In this document: one piece after another, positions 35,943-44,871 of the stretch | How positions within the stretch are numbered: the stretch's first letter is position 1 | How the letters are laid out: each line of letters opens with the position of its first letter | NCBI RefSeq assembly: GCF_019219825.1 | Contig: NZ_JAHUXH010000029.1 | Coordinates: 1-64,000 of the forward strand | Direction of reading: 5' to 3' | DNA from: Streptomyces sp. TRM70350 | GTDB lineage: Bacteria > Actinomycetota > Actinomycetes > Streptomycetales > Streptomycetaceae | DNA: 64,000 bases | The notes under the pieces: generated by a model | Databases searched by the model: none | Seen by the model: only the letters and a program-made list of their open reading frames with translations | Told to the model about the DNA's origin: nothing | Position numbers and translations under genes: made by a program

Positions 35943-36259
35943 GTACTCATGTCCTGCGCCTGCCCCTGGTTCCCGGAGGCGGTGTGGGTGATCGTCGGAC
36001 TGCCGCTGCTGTTCCTCACCTACGGGAGTGGGCGGCGGCCGTGATCGGAGGCGAGGCGGCGGACGCGTTCCTGGCCACGCAGGGCGACGTGTGGCACACG
36101 CAGGGGGACATGTTCTGCGCCCTGATCGGCGCCACCGCCTCGCTGCTCCTCCTCAGCCGGTTCCACGACCGGCAGCTGACCGCACTCTCCGTCCGTGGCT
36201 CGTATGATGCCGCCGCGTCCATATCGGCAGCACGAACCAGCACAGCACGTACCAGATGA
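35943..36259 (+). pseudogene. DUF2238 (YjdF-like) membrane protein with large internal deletion
   Basis: Two pieces of one family are joined out of frame. 35949-36030 reads WFPEAVWVIVGLPLLFLTYG, the first membrane helix. Then, about 36020 on in a different frame, comes EWAAAVIGGEAADAFLATQG, followed by DMFCALIGATASLLLLSRFH, the last parts of the intact protein (normally around 200 residues). The four or so helices between are gone and the frame breaks. The 3' end overlaps the convergent DUF6328-like gene by about 107 bases. Confidence 0.7.
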
Positions 36260-36689
36260 CGACTCCCGTGACCAGCCACGGCACGTAGGGGTCGTGGGTC
36301 GCCACGCGCAGGATCAGCAGCAGCGAGCAGACCATGGTGGCGAGCAGCAGGACCAGGCCCACCAGGGTCAGCCGGGAGGCCCACGTCACCGCCTGCGGCT
36401 TCACCCGTCGGCCGGACACCAGGCGGTGCAGGGACACCGGTCCGATCAGGGCGCCGGTCGCCGTGGCGCCCAGGACCACGGTCACGATGTAGATCCTCCG
36501 GTCCGTGTCCGGCAGGTCCGCGAAGGTCGGGGTGAAGACGACGGTCAGCAGGAAACCGAACAGGATCTGGACGCCCATCTGCGCGACACGGACCTCCTGG
36601 ATGAGCTCGCCCCACATGCGGTCGGCTCTCTCCTCCTCGGTCTCGTTGCGCCCCCTGGGCCTTTGCACACTGCCTTCCGCCGTCGACAC
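36153..36689 (-). CDS. DUF6328-like integral membrane protein
   Basis: 178 residues. A charged N-terminus with RNETEEERADRMWGELIQEV, then VRVAQMGVQILFGFLLTVVF and three further hydrophobic helices (residues about 70-90, 105-128, 140-160), so four membrane passes. From memory this pattern is DUF6328, conserved in Streptomyces; role unknown. The start at 36689 is an ATG. Its 3' part overlaps the decayed DUF2238 gene. Confidence 0.75.
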   Translation of the reverse strand: MSTAEGSVQRPRGRNETEEERADRMWGELIQEVRVAQMGVQILFGFLLTVVFTPTFADLPDTDRRIYIVTVVLGATATGALIGPVSLHRLVSGRRVKPQAVTWASRLTLVGLVLLLATMVCSLLLILRVATHDPYVPWLVTGVVIWYVLCWFVLPIWTRRHHTSHGRRVRSAAGRGTG

Positions 36690-36752
36690 GGTTCCTCCCG
36701 GTTGAGAACGACCAAAAGTCCTTCCCCACCGGGTTCCCCGTGCGCAGCGCTG

Positions 36753-37736
36753 CTACCAGCGAGCTTCGACCTGGTCCTTGATCCGCCGGTGGTAGAGGTC
36801 CTGGATCGCGGTGAGCGTGGCGCCGGACAGGGCGGGCAGCCTGGCGGCGGCCGCGTTGGCGCGGGCCTGTTCCGCGGAGCGGGCGCCGGGGATCACGGTG
36901 GTGACGCCGGGCTGCTGGATGATCCAGCGCAGGGCGAGCTGGGCCGGGGTGTACCCCTCGGGGGCGAGCGCGGCGAACTCGGCGGCGGCCTCGACGCCGG
37001 TGGCGTAGTCGACGCCGGAGAAGGTCTCGCCCACGTCGAAGGACTCGCCGTGCCGGTTGTACGTGCGGTGGTCGTTCGCGGGGAAGACGGTGTCCTTGGT
37101 GTACGTGCCGGACAGCAGCCCCGACGCCAGCGGCACCCGGGCGATGATGCCGACGCCGGCCTCCCGGGCGGCGGGCAGCACCTCGCGCAGCGGCTTCATC
37201 CGGAACGGGTTGAGGATGATCTGCACGCTCGCCACGTGCGGCCGGGCGATCGCGGCGAGCGCCTCGGCGCAGGTCTCCACGCTGACGCCGTACGCGGCGA
37301 TGCGCTCCTCCTCGACCAGGGTGTCGAGGGCGTCGAAGACCTCGTCGGAGGAGTAGACGGGCGTGGGCGGGCAGTGCAGCTGGACCAGGTCGATGCGGTC
37401 GACGCCGAGGTTGCGCCGGGACCGGTCGTTCCAGACGCGGAAGTTGTCCAGGACGTAGTTCTCGGGGATCTGCTCGACCCGGCGGCCCATCTTGGTCGCG
37501 ACCAGCACATGCAGGTCCGGGCGGCTGCTGAGGAACGTGGCGATGGTCTGCTCGCTGCGCCCGTCGCCGTAGACGTCGGCGGTGTCGAAGAAGGTCACCC
37601 CCGACTCGGCCGCCGCCTCCAGCACCGTGAGGGCTTCCTTGTCGTCGACGTCTCCCCAGTCGGCGCCCAGTTGCCAGGTGCCGAGACCGACGACCGACGC
37701 ATGCTGACCCGACCTGCCGAATTCGCGCTCTTCCAT
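36753..37736 (-). CDS. Aldo/keto reductase
   Basis: 327 residues. TIM-barrel NADPH-dependent carbonyl reductase: FFDTADVYGDGRSEQ gives the catalytic Asp and Tyr, VATKMGRR the Lys, and LVQLHCPPTP the His. The NADPH phosphate-binding segment VIPGARSAEQARANAAA is near residue 285. ATG at 37736 begins EEREFGRSG, matching other members, and is preferred to an upstream start at 37766. Stands alone; substrate unknown. Confidence 0.9.
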   Translation of the reverse strand: MEEREFGRSGQHASVVGLGTWQLGADWGDVDDKEALTVLEAAAESGVTFFDTADVYGDGRSEQTIATFLSSRPDLHVLVATKMGRRVEQIPENYVLDNFRVWNDRSRRNLGVDRIDLVQLHCPPTPVYSSDEVFDALDTLVEEERIAAYGVSVETCAEALAAIARPHVASVQIILNPFRMKPLREVLPAAREAGVGIIARVPLASGLLSGTYTKDTVFPANDHRTYNRHGESFDVGETFSGVDYATGVEAAAEFAALAPEGYTPAQLALRWIIQQPGVTTVIPGARSAEQARANAAAARLPALSGATLTAIQDLYHRRIKDQVEARW

Positions 37737-38059
37737 GGACGTCAGTCTGTCACCTGTCACCGGCATGCGTTCGCGTCAGTTTCACCGAGTGAGCCAGGCC
37801 ACGTAGGCCGCGGCGGTCGGCGAAGGATTGCCCGAGAGATCGCTCCCAGGGGAAGGAATTCCCCCTTCCGGGGCCTGCCGGGCAGGCACACCGACAAGAT
37901 CATCTTGGTTCAACCTTGCACGACATGTGGGCACTTGTCCGGATCGGAGCCAACCGTGCGCGGGTGATTTCACCCGCCCTCCACCGGGCCGATAGGCATG
38001 CGGGGTCGCCCATCGAACGACCTGCCGAAAGCAGCGTCCACCCCCTCCTGGAGGTCCGC
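37737..38059. other. Intergenic region before the melanin operon
   Basis: 323 bp containing no gene. GCCTGCC-G-GGCAGGC (37873-37887) is a short hairpin. An AT-richer stretch near 37900-37925 (ATCTTGGTTCAACCTTG) is the likeliest place for the mel promoter. Confidence 0.5.
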
Positions 38060-38479
38060 ATGCCGCAACTCAGCCGTCGCCGTGCGCTCACCGCCGCGGC
38101 CGCCCTCGCCGCGGCCGCCGGCGCCGCCCCTGTCGTCGCCTCCGTCACGGCGGGCAACGCCAACGCCGCCCCCGCCGAGGCCACCACGCCGGACACGACC
38201 GGGCACCACCACGGCCACACCTCCCCCGCGCCCTTCGACGAGGTCTACAAGGGCCGCCGGATACAGGGCCGCCCGGTCGCCGGGGGCGGTCACCAGCACC
38301 ACGGCGGTGGCTACGCCGTGTTCGTCGACGGCGCGGAGCTGCACGTGATGCGGAACGCCGACGGCACCTGGATCAGCGTGGTCAGCCACTACGACCCGGT
38401 GCCCACCCCGCGTGCCGCCGCGCGCGCCGCGGTCGACGAGCTGCAGGGCGCCCAGCTCGTCCCGTTCCCCGCCAACTGA
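38060..38479 (+). CDS. melC1: Tyrosinase copper chaperone MelC1
   Basis: 139 residues. Twin-arginine signal peptide (SRRRALTAAAALAAAAG) and the MelC1 body: FDEVYKGRRIQGRPVAGG, GYAVFVDGAELHVMRNADG and WISVVSHYDPVPTP. MelC1 binds apo-tyrosinase, delivers copper, and carries it out through the Tat pathway. His-rich stretches (HHHGHTS, HQHHGGG) fit copper handling. GGAGG lies before the ATG. melC2 starts 32 bp later. Confidence 0.95.
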   Translation: MPQLSRRRALTAAAALAAAAGAAPVVASVTAGNANAAPAEATTPDTTGHHHGHTSPAPFDEVYKGRRIQGRPVAGGGHQHHGGGYAVFVDGAELHVMRNADGTWISVVSHYDPVPTPRAAARAAVDELQGAQLVPFPAN

Positions 38480-38511
38480 CCTTTCGCGCAGCACACTTGG
38501 AGCATCCGCAC

Positions 38512-39339
38512 ATGACCGTCCGCAAGAACCAGGCGAGCCTGACCACCGACGAGAAGCGGCGTTTCGTCGCCGCGCTCCTGGAGCTCAAGCGCAGTGGCCG
38601 ATACGACGAGTTCGTCACGACCCACAACGCCTTCATCCTCGGTGACACCGACAACGGCGAACGCACCGGGCACCGTTCACCGTCCTTCCTGCCCTGGCAC
38701 CGCAGATTCCTGCTGGAGTTCGAACGCGCATTGCAGTCGGTGGACGCGTCGGTGGCGCTGCCGTACTGGGACTGGACCGTCGACCGCTCCGTGCGGTCCT
38801 CACTGTGGGGGCCGGACTTCCTCGGCGGCAACGGGCGGGCCCGGGACGGCCGGGTGTCGGACGGGCCGTTCTCCGGGGCGAGCGGCGACTGGCCGATCAA
38901 CGTGCGGGTCGACGGGCGGACGTTCCTGCGCCGGTCGCTGGGCAGCGCGGTGCGGGAGCTGCCGACGCGGGCCGAGGTGGACTCCGTGCTCGCCATGGCG
39001 ACGTACGACATGGCGCCGTGGAACAGCGCCTCGGACGGCTTCCGCAACCATCTGGAGGGCTGGCGCGGGGTCAATCTGCACAACCGGGTGCACGTGTGGG
39101 TCGGCGGCCAGATGGCCACCGGGGTCTCCCCCAACGACCCGGTGTTCTGGCTGCACCACGCCTTCATCGACAAGCTGTGGGCCGAGTGGCAGCGCCGGCA
39201 CCCGGGCTCCGGCTATGTCCCGGCGGCGGGGACGCCGAACGTGGTCGACCTGAACGAGCCGATGAAGCCGTGGAACGACATGGCCCCGGCGGACCTGCTG
39301 GACCACACCGCCCACTACACGTTCGACACGGACGCCTAG
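38512..39339 (+). CDS. melC2: Tyrosinase MelC2
   Basis: 275 residues. Type-3 dicopper monooxygenase that turns tyrosine into DOPAquinone, the first step of melanin. With this start, CuA ligands fall at H38, H54 and H63 and CuB ligands at H190, H194 and H216, exactly the numbering of characterised Streptomyces tyrosinases, which supports ATG 38512 over 38497. Key motifs: GHRSPSFLPWHRRFLLEFE, NLHNRVHVW and FWLHHAFIDKLW. No own signal peptide; it is exported with MelC1. The stop is 8 bp from the convergent amidase. Confidence 0.96.
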   Translation: MTVRKNQASLTTDEKRRFVAALLELKRSGRYDEFVTTHNAFILGDTDNGERTGHRSPSFLPWHRRFLLEFERALQSVDASVALPYWDWTVDRSVRSSLWGPDFLGGNGRARDGRVSDGPFSGASGDWPINVRVDGRTFLRRSLGSAVRELPTRAEVDSVLAMATYDMAPWNSASDGFRNHLEGWRGVNLHNRVHVWVGGQMATGVSPNDPVFWLHHAFIDKLWAEWQRRHPGSGYVPAAGTPNVVDLNEPMKPWNDMAPADLLDHTAHYTFDTDA

Positions 39340-39347
39340 AGCCGTTG

Positions 39348-41339
39348 TCACCGCTGCGGGCGTGACGGTGCTCCTGCCGCGCCGGGTGAGTCCACCACCT
39401 CCACGTCGCTCGCGCGGACGTACGCGAGCCGGTGGCCGAACTGGATCTCGTAGAACTCCTCGTCGCCCTTCACCACCCGGAAGGTGCCGTCGGAGCCCGA
39501 CTTGTCGACGTAGGAACCGGCGACGCGGTCCTGTGTCACATAGCGCTGGCCCGCGAGGAGACGGTACGGAAGCGGCGACTCGTCCTTCACCGGCACGTCG
39601 TCCGGATAGGCGTCCGCCTCCGGGAGGGCACGCCCGTACACCGGGATCTCGCTCAGCCCGTCCTTCGGGGTCACCATCCGGCCGGTGGTACCGACGGCCG
39701 TCGGGCGCACCCGGGGGTTCTTGAACCATGCCCGGCTGCCCTGGTACCAGATCGCCGTCCAGTCGCCGCTGCGTCCGGCGACGGCGAAGGTCTGGCCGGC
39801 GGAGACCCTCGACCCCAGGTCGTTGACGTCCTCCGTGGAGGGATCGCCCTCCGGGCGGCGGCCCGGGTCCTGGATCAGCGGGGCGTCGTCGCGCGGCTCG
39901 GTGTGCAGCCGGACGGCGCTGGAGCCGTGCGGCGCGCACGGCACACCGCTGGTCTTGCATCCGGTGAACAGCGGCTTGTGAGTGGTGTAGTCGGGCAGCA
40001 TCATCACCATCTCGCTGTCCCGTCCGGCCGTGCCGCGCAGCGGCGCGCCGAGCAGTTCGAAGTAGTGCTGCCAGTCCCAGTAGGGGCCGGGGTCGTCGTG
40101 CATGTGGGGGATGGTGACGCCCATCGGGGACGGCACGTTGTCGTGGCCGAAGACGTGCTGCCGGTCGAGCGGGATGTCGTACTTCTTGGCCAGGTAGCGC
40201 ACCAGGCGGGCCGAGGCCTGGTACATCTGCTCGGTGTACCAGGTGTCGGGCTGGGTGAGGATCCCTTCGTGCTCGATGCCGATCGAGCGGGCGTTGATGT
40301 ACTGGCTGCCGGAGTGCCGGGCCGCGTCCTTGGTCTTGACGTGCTGGGTGACATGGCCGTCGCTGGAGCGGATCGAGTAGTGCCACGACACCTCGTACGG
40401 GTTCTTGACCGTCTTGAACATGGACGGCAGGGGCCCCTCGGTGTCGTGGATGACGATGTACTCGATCTTCTGGTCGTTGGGCCGGTCGGCCCGGTCGTAG
40501 TTGCCGTACTCGCCGTCACCGATCTCGACGTGGGGAGCCCGGACCCAGGAGCAGGACAGCTCCGGCGGGCACTCGATGTCCTTCGGCCGCCGGGGGTCGT
40601 GCGGACGGGGCCGCACGCCGGGGCTCGCGGGGAGGGTGATGTGCTGCCCGGCGTCGGTGGTGCGGTGGGCGCCGCGCCGGATCACGGTGAAGACATCGTT
40701 CGCATACGTGTTCGCCGACACGGTGTCGCCCATGCCCGGGAAACGCGCCACCGCCTCCCACCAGTCGGCCGGGTCGGCGCTGAGCGGCTTGCCGAGCTCG
40801 CGTTGGATCGCCGCGAGCAGTGCCGCGCCGCCGCGCACGTTGGCGGCCGGGTCCGTGCGCAGCCGCTCCACGGGCGCCCCGATGAGGCGGGCGGCGCGTT
40901 GCAGGTCGGCCGGCTGGGCCGTGCGGACGCCTTGGGGGTTGGCCTTGTGCGTCGAGGACTGCGGACCGGCGAGCGGGTGGGCCCCCGCGCGGGGCAGCGC
41001 ACCCTGGAGGTGGGGCACGTCCACCAGGTGCATCGGCCCGTAGCCGCCGACGACGCTCGGCGTCCCCCGATGGAAGTCCCATCGCGACTGCTGGTAGGAC
41101 ACGCCCATGAGCACGCTGCGCGGCACGCCGTACTCGGCCGCCGCGGCCGTGAAGACGTCCTGCAGACGCCGTTCGTCCGCCGCGGTGCGCTCGGCCGCCG
41201 GGCCCTTGTCGGCAGGTGGCACGCTCAGCAGCGTGACCAGCAGCGGGACCTGGAGGGCCACTGACGCGGTCACGCAGACGACCCGGCGGCGGCGCCGACG
41301 GACGGCATCGGGGACACGGGGGGCGGCGGATTCTGTCAT
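39348..41339 (-). CDS. Secreted N-acetylmuramoyl-L-alanine amidase (PGRP/Amidase_2)
   Basis: 663 residues. Signal-anchor near residues 20-42 after RRRRRRVV. Residues 60-200 look like a lysozyme-like or autolysin-type region (VLMGVSYQQSRWDFHRG). The amidase domain starts near 290 (YIVIHDTEGPL), with SWHYSIRSSDGHVTQHV, SIGIEHEG and VFGHDNVPSPMG carrying its zinc ligands. SH3-like strands follow to the end. Cleaves between MurNAc and the stem peptide. GGAGG precedes ATG 41339; the next gene upstream on this strand is the M1 peptidase. Confidence 0.88.
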   Translation of the reverse strand: MTESAAPRVPDAVRRRRRRVVCVTASVALQVPLLVTLLSVPPADKGPAAERTAADERRLQDVFTAAAAEYGVPRSVLMGVSYQQSRWDFHRGTPSVVGGYGPMHLVDVPHLQGALPRAGAHPLAGPQSSTHKANPQGVRTAQPADLQRAARLIGAPVERLRTDPAANVRGGAALLAAIQRELGKPLSADPADWWEAVARFPGMGDTVSANTYANDVFTVIRRGAHRTTDAGQHITLPASPGVRPRPHDPRRPKDIECPPELSCSWVRAPHVEIGDGEYGNYDRADRPNDQKIEYIVIHDTEGPLPSMFKTVKNPYEVSWHYSIRSSDGHVTQHVKTKDAARHSGSQYINARSIGIEHEGILTQPDTWYTEQMYQASARLVRYLAKKYDIPLDRQHVFGHDNVPSPMGVTIPHMHDDPGPYWDWQHYFELLGAPLRGTAGRDSEMVMMLPDYTTHKPLFTGCKTSGVPCAPHGSSAVRLHTEPRDDAPLIQDPGRRPEGDPSTEDVNDLGSRVSAGQTFAVAGRSGDWTAIWYQGSRAWFKNPRVRPTAVGTTGRMVTPKDGLSEIPVYGRALPEADAYPDDVPVKDESPLPYRLLAGQRYVTQDRVAGSYVDKSGSDGTFRVVKGDEEFYEIQFGHRLAYVRASDVEVVDSPGAAGAPSRPQR

Positions 41340-41566
41340 TAAAGGGCCTCCGGCGGTGCTCGGCGCAACCAGGACAGCGGAGTTGCTCTCCACGTCACCC
41401 CTCGTACGCTTCCGTGCCCGAAGCGCCACGTCGCGCCAAGCGTCACCGGGCTGGACCAGCCGCCCACCACAGGCCACCCGGTCAGCGGCAGTACGTCCGC
41501 CCGGGCGGGAGTCGCCCTCGGAACCCGTACCGGCGGGTACGGTCCGGTTACTTGCAGCATGTCGCG

Positions 41567-43144
41567 TCAGTCCTGAACCGGGTCCACCTCCCAGTCGGGA
41601 TGCCCCGGCATGGGCGGGGTCCGCTCCCCGTACAGCCACGGCCTCAGGAACGGCGTCAGGTCCTCGCCGGCCACCTCGGACGCGAGCGCGACGAAGTCCC
41701 GGGTGCCGGCCACCCGGCCCCGGTACCTCGTCACCCAGGACCGCTCGATCCTGCCGAAGGTCTCCTCACCGACCTTCTCCCTCAGGGCGTAGAGCACCAG
41801 CGCCGAGCCGTCGTAGCGCATCACCTTGAACAGGGTCGGCTCGGTGGGTTCGGCGGGCGCCCCGGCGTCGTGCCGCCACTGGTCGTGCTGCCCGTACGCC
41901 GCCCGCATCGCGTCCTCGATGCCGACGCCGCCGTGCTCGGCGGAGTAGAGACGTTCGTAGAAGCGGGCGTGCCCCTCGCTCAGCCACAGGTCGGACCAGC
42001 GCCGGATCGCGACGCTGTTGCCGGTCCACTGGTGCGTCAGCTCGTGCACGAGGTCGCGCTCGGCGTCCACCCGGTCGCCTTCCAGGACGGCCCTCGGCAC
42101 CACGGACAGCGACTGCGTCTCCAGCGCCACCGGCAGGTCGGTGTCCCCGACCAGTACGCCATAGCGGCGGAAGGGGTACGGGCCGAGCCGCCGTTCCAGC
42201 CAGGTCAGGTGCTCGGACGTGCGCGAGCGGTGGGCGTCGGTGTCGGTGACCAGGTGTTCGGGGACCACGTCACGGACGGGCAGCCCGCGCGGGCCGGTGC
42301 TGTCGACGAACGTGAACCTCCCGATCGCCAGCTGGATCAGCTGGGCCGCGACCGGATGCTCGGAGTCGTACGTCCACCTGACCCGTCCGTCGGGTCGCCG
42401 GACGCGCTCGACGAGCCGGCCGTTGGCCACCGCGCTGAGGCCCGGCGGGGTGGTGATGCGGAAGGTGACCGGCGCCCGCAGGCTGGGGTGGTCGTTCACC
42501 GGGAAGATCATCTTGGCGCCGTTGGGCTGGGCACACACCACGGTGCCGTCGGGCGTGGGCACCCAGCCGTATGTCCGGATCGCGTCGTCGCGCTGCCGTT
42601 GCTGGGTCGGATCGGCGGTGTAGGCGACCTGCACGGTGAAGGGGCCGCCCTCGGGGATCGGCCTCGCGGGCGTGACGACGAGTTCGTCACCGTCGCGTTC
42701 GGCGGTCGCCGGCGCGTCGTCGACGGTGACCTTGTGCAGGGTGTTGCCCGCGAAGTCGAGGTTGAAGCGGGACAGCGCCTGGGTGGCGGTGGCGCTGATG
42801 GTGGCGCGAGCGGGGAAGGGCGTGCGCGGGCCGCGCCAGTCGAAGGCGAGCGCGTAACGGCGGACCGTGTACCCGCCGTTGCCGTCGCGCGGCAGCAGCG
42901 GGTCGCCGATGCCCGGAGCGCCCGGGGACGGGGCAGGGCCGGACGAGGCCGCGGACGGACCGGGGGCGGGGGCGGGATCGCCGGGGTGTGCGGTGGGCCG
43001 GTGGGCCCCGAAGGGGAGCGCGCCGCTGAGGACGGCGGCGGCGGTGACGCCGATGGCGGCGGTGAGAGCCAGGGCGAGGGCGCTGCGGCGGGGGCGCTGC
43101 TTGCCGGCCGGTTCTTCCGGGCGGCGCGCGAACGTCGCCTTCAC
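41567..43144 (-). CDS. M1-family zinc aminopeptidase, exported
   Basis: 525 residues. N-terminal signal-anchor (ALALALTAAIGVTAAAVLSG, residues 22-41). A domain of two beta-sandwiches precedes the catalytic part. Zinc site: HELTH at 367-371 and WLSEGHARFYERL, whose Glu is the third ligand about 20 residues later. It lacks the usual GAMEN motif; the matching strand reads VALETQSLS. So a gluzincin of the M1 type acting outside the membrane on peptides. ATG at 43144. Confidence 0.87.
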   Translation of the reverse strand: MKATFARRPEEPAGKQRPRRSALALALTAAIGVTAAAVLSGALPFGAHRPTAHPGDPAPAPGPSAASSGPAPSPGAPGIGDPLLPRDGNGGYTVRRYALAFDWRGPRTPFPARATISATATQALSRFNLDFAGNTLHKVTVDDAPATAERDGDELVVTPARPIPEGGPFTVQVAYTADPTQQRQRDDAIRTYGWVPTPDGTVVCAQPNGAKMIFPVNDHPSLRAPVTFRITTPPGLSAVANGRLVERVRRPDGRVRWTYDSEHPVAAQLIQLAIGRFTFVDSTGPRGLPVRDVVPEHLVTDTDAHRSRTSEHLTWLERRLGPYPFRRYGVLVGDTDLPVALETQSLSVVPRAVLEGDRVDAERDLVHELTHQWTGNSVAIRRWSDLWLSEGHARFYERLYSAEHGGVGIEDAMRAAYGQHDQWRHDAGAPAEPTEPTLFKVMRYDGSALVLYALREKVGEETFGRIERSWVTRYRGRVAGTRDFVALASEVAGEDLTPFLRPWLYGERTPPMPGHPDWEVDPVQD

Positions 43145-43688
43145 CGGAGCACCCGTGGGGCGTCTCGGCGGCCGGAAGTCCTGATCTTCATGGGCGCACT
43201 ATGCCAGCAAGATGTCCGCACATCCGTTTATATGCGCGCGCCTTCCATCCATGTGGGCTACACGTCCACTGGAAAGGGTTGCAGCGCCCCGCAGTGATAT
43301 CCATCACGCGCCCCCCATGCGTCAACGTGGCTCGTTAGTACATGACGCCCGGGCGATATAGCCGGACTTGCCGCCTGGAACCAGACAAACAGCCCGCCCG
43401 ATCCGGCGACATCGGTCCGGCGGTTTCCTTCGCGTCACTCCCCCGGCGCTCGCGACGCGTTGACGGAGCATCAGTCGTTGCCGCGGCCACGGCGAGCCGG
43501 GTGTGCACACCCACGCGCCCGGTTCAAGGGCCTTCGGCGGCTACGAAGCCGGGTAGTAGTGCTCCTCGTTGCCCCCTGCTCGCCCCCGTCTTAACAATGA
43601 CCGCCCCAGAAGGCGTCACCGCAGGTCAGGCACGGCGTCCATGCCGTGCCGGGCCCGGAGGCGACCCGCTACGACCGAGCGAGGTCCC
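43145..43688. other. Gene-free region upstream of a CAP protein
   Basis: 544 bp. A stem GGCACGGC/GCCGTGCC (43629-43636 with 43643-43650) is 38 bp before the CAP gene start. I looked for a ydaO-type (c-di-AMP) riboswitch, which often precedes wall-lysis genes here, but its conserved ends are not present. No protein-coding signal. Confidence 0.5.
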
Positions 43689-44357
43689 ATGAGGAAGCAC
43701 CGCAGGAAGACGCGCCACCGGCACATAGCCGTCGCTGCCGTCGTCCTCACTGCGCTGGCAGTACCGTCCGCCGCCATGGCCTGTCTGAACGACGGGGGCG
43801 CCGACGCCGCCCGGGCCGCCCGGCCCTACGGCCAGTGGCACAACTGGATGAACGCATTCGATGCGCAGCGAACCATCGTTTCACCGGACACCACCGCGCC
43901 GGACTCGACGGCAGCCACCACCCCGAGCAGCCCGCCCGCGGCCACATCACCGAGCACCTCCGACGCACCGGCCTCGGCATCCAGTGCCGTCCAGCGCGTC
44001 GTGGCCCTGGTGAACAGTGAGCGCGGCAAGGCCGGTTGCTCCCCCGTGACGCTGAACGCCAAGCTCACGAAGGCCGCCCAGGATCACAGCGCCGACATGG
44101 CGAGCCACCGGAACATGTCGCACACCGGCTCCGACGGCTCGGACCCGGGCGAACGGATCACGAGGGCCGGGTACGACTGGAGGACGTACGGCGAGAACGT
44201 CGCATACGGCTACCCCACCCCCGAGCAGGTCATGGCCGGCTGGATGTCCAGCCCCGGCCACAAGCGCAACATTCTGAACTGTGCCTTCAAGGAGATAGGC
44301 GTCGGCCTGGCGCAGCCCGGCAACTACTGGACACAGGACTTCGGCACCGCCCGCTGA
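43689..44357 (+). CDS. Secreted CAP (SCP/PR-1) domain protein
   Basis: 222 residues. Cleavable signal peptide (HIAVAAVVLTALAVPSAAMA), then a Ser/Thr/Pro-rich spacer (about 55-100) and one canonical CAP domain: VNSERGKAGCSPVTLNAKLT, HSADMASHRNMSHTGSDG, GENVAYGYPTPEQVMAGW and SSPGHKRNIL. Extracellular; role of CAP proteins in bacteria is not settled, though they may act on wall or lipids. A strong hairpin at 44374 ends its transcript. Confidence 0.9.
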   Translation: MRKHRRKTRHRHIAVAAVVLTALAVPSAAMACLNDGGADAARAARPYGQWHNWMNAFDAQRTIVSPDTTAPDSTAATTPSSPPAATSPSTSDAPASASSAVQRVVALVNSERGKAGCSPVTLNAKLTKAAQDHSADMASHRNMSHTGSDGSDPGERITRAGYDWRTYGENVAYGYPTPEQVMAGWMSSPGHKRNILNCAFKEIGVGLAQPGNYWTQDFGTAR

Positions 44358-44373
44358 GGCACCGAAGCACCGC

Positions 44374-44416
44374 CCGCTGCCGCCCCCCGGGACTCGTCCC
44401 CGGGGGGCGGCAGCGG
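44374..44416. terminator. Strong 18-bp hairpin terminator
   Basis: CCGCTGCCGCCCCCCGGG (44374-44391) pairs perfectly with bases 44399-44416 across a seven-base loop. It is the best hairpin in the window and lacks a T-tract, as usual for this genus. Confidence 0.75.
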
Positions 44417-44871
44417 CATGCGGAACCACCCTTTGTACGGCTTCGGACACGGACCGCGCTCAAGCCGTCGGACGTGGACGGCGCCCCTCACACGCCACCT
44501 CGTCCGACTCACCGTCAGGCCGGTAAACGCAGCCTGATACAGGCATTTGCACGGCTATGCAGTCGATTTCAACGATTTTTGAAATTGGCCCGTTTCGAGA
44601 TGCCGTGTCAGGCGCGCGCGACTAACGTCTAGTGATGAAAGCCGCAAACCGGGGCACGCCCCGGCCGGCAAGGTTCCTGCACAGCGAGGACCGCGACCGT
44701 AGCGCCGCCCGCGTGGGACAGCGCGGCTGATCAGTGGCGTCGGCGGCCGAGAGGTGCTTCTCATTCTTGCGGCGACACCCATGACCGCGCCGCATGCTTC
44801 ACCAGCTGCGGCTGCGGCCATCCATCTCGTGCGTGGGAGTCGCGCGAGACGATGGAAGGAAAGGTATTGCC
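44417..44871. other. Gene-free region with an AT-rich dyad
   Basis: 455 bp. ATTTCAA-N6-TTGAAAT (44566-44572 and 44579-44585) is a perfect inverted repeat in an unusually AT-rich stretch, a likely promoter or operator for the downstream His-rich protein. A 31-codon frame at 44635-44730 has no supporting ribosome binding site. Confidence 0.5.

Noticed and set aside
35949..36044. 31-residue membrane microprotein
   Set aside because: It has no placed ribosome binding site and its text matches the first helix of DUF2238, so it is better explained as part of the pseudogene.
43560..43688. c-di-AMP (ydaO-type) riboswitch before the CAP gene
   Set aside because: The conserved ends and pseudoknot sequences expected of the class are not found; only one short hairpin exists.
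44635..44730. 31-residue reading frame
   Set aside because: No ribosome binding site, no hydrophobic or conserved segment; cannot be told from chance.
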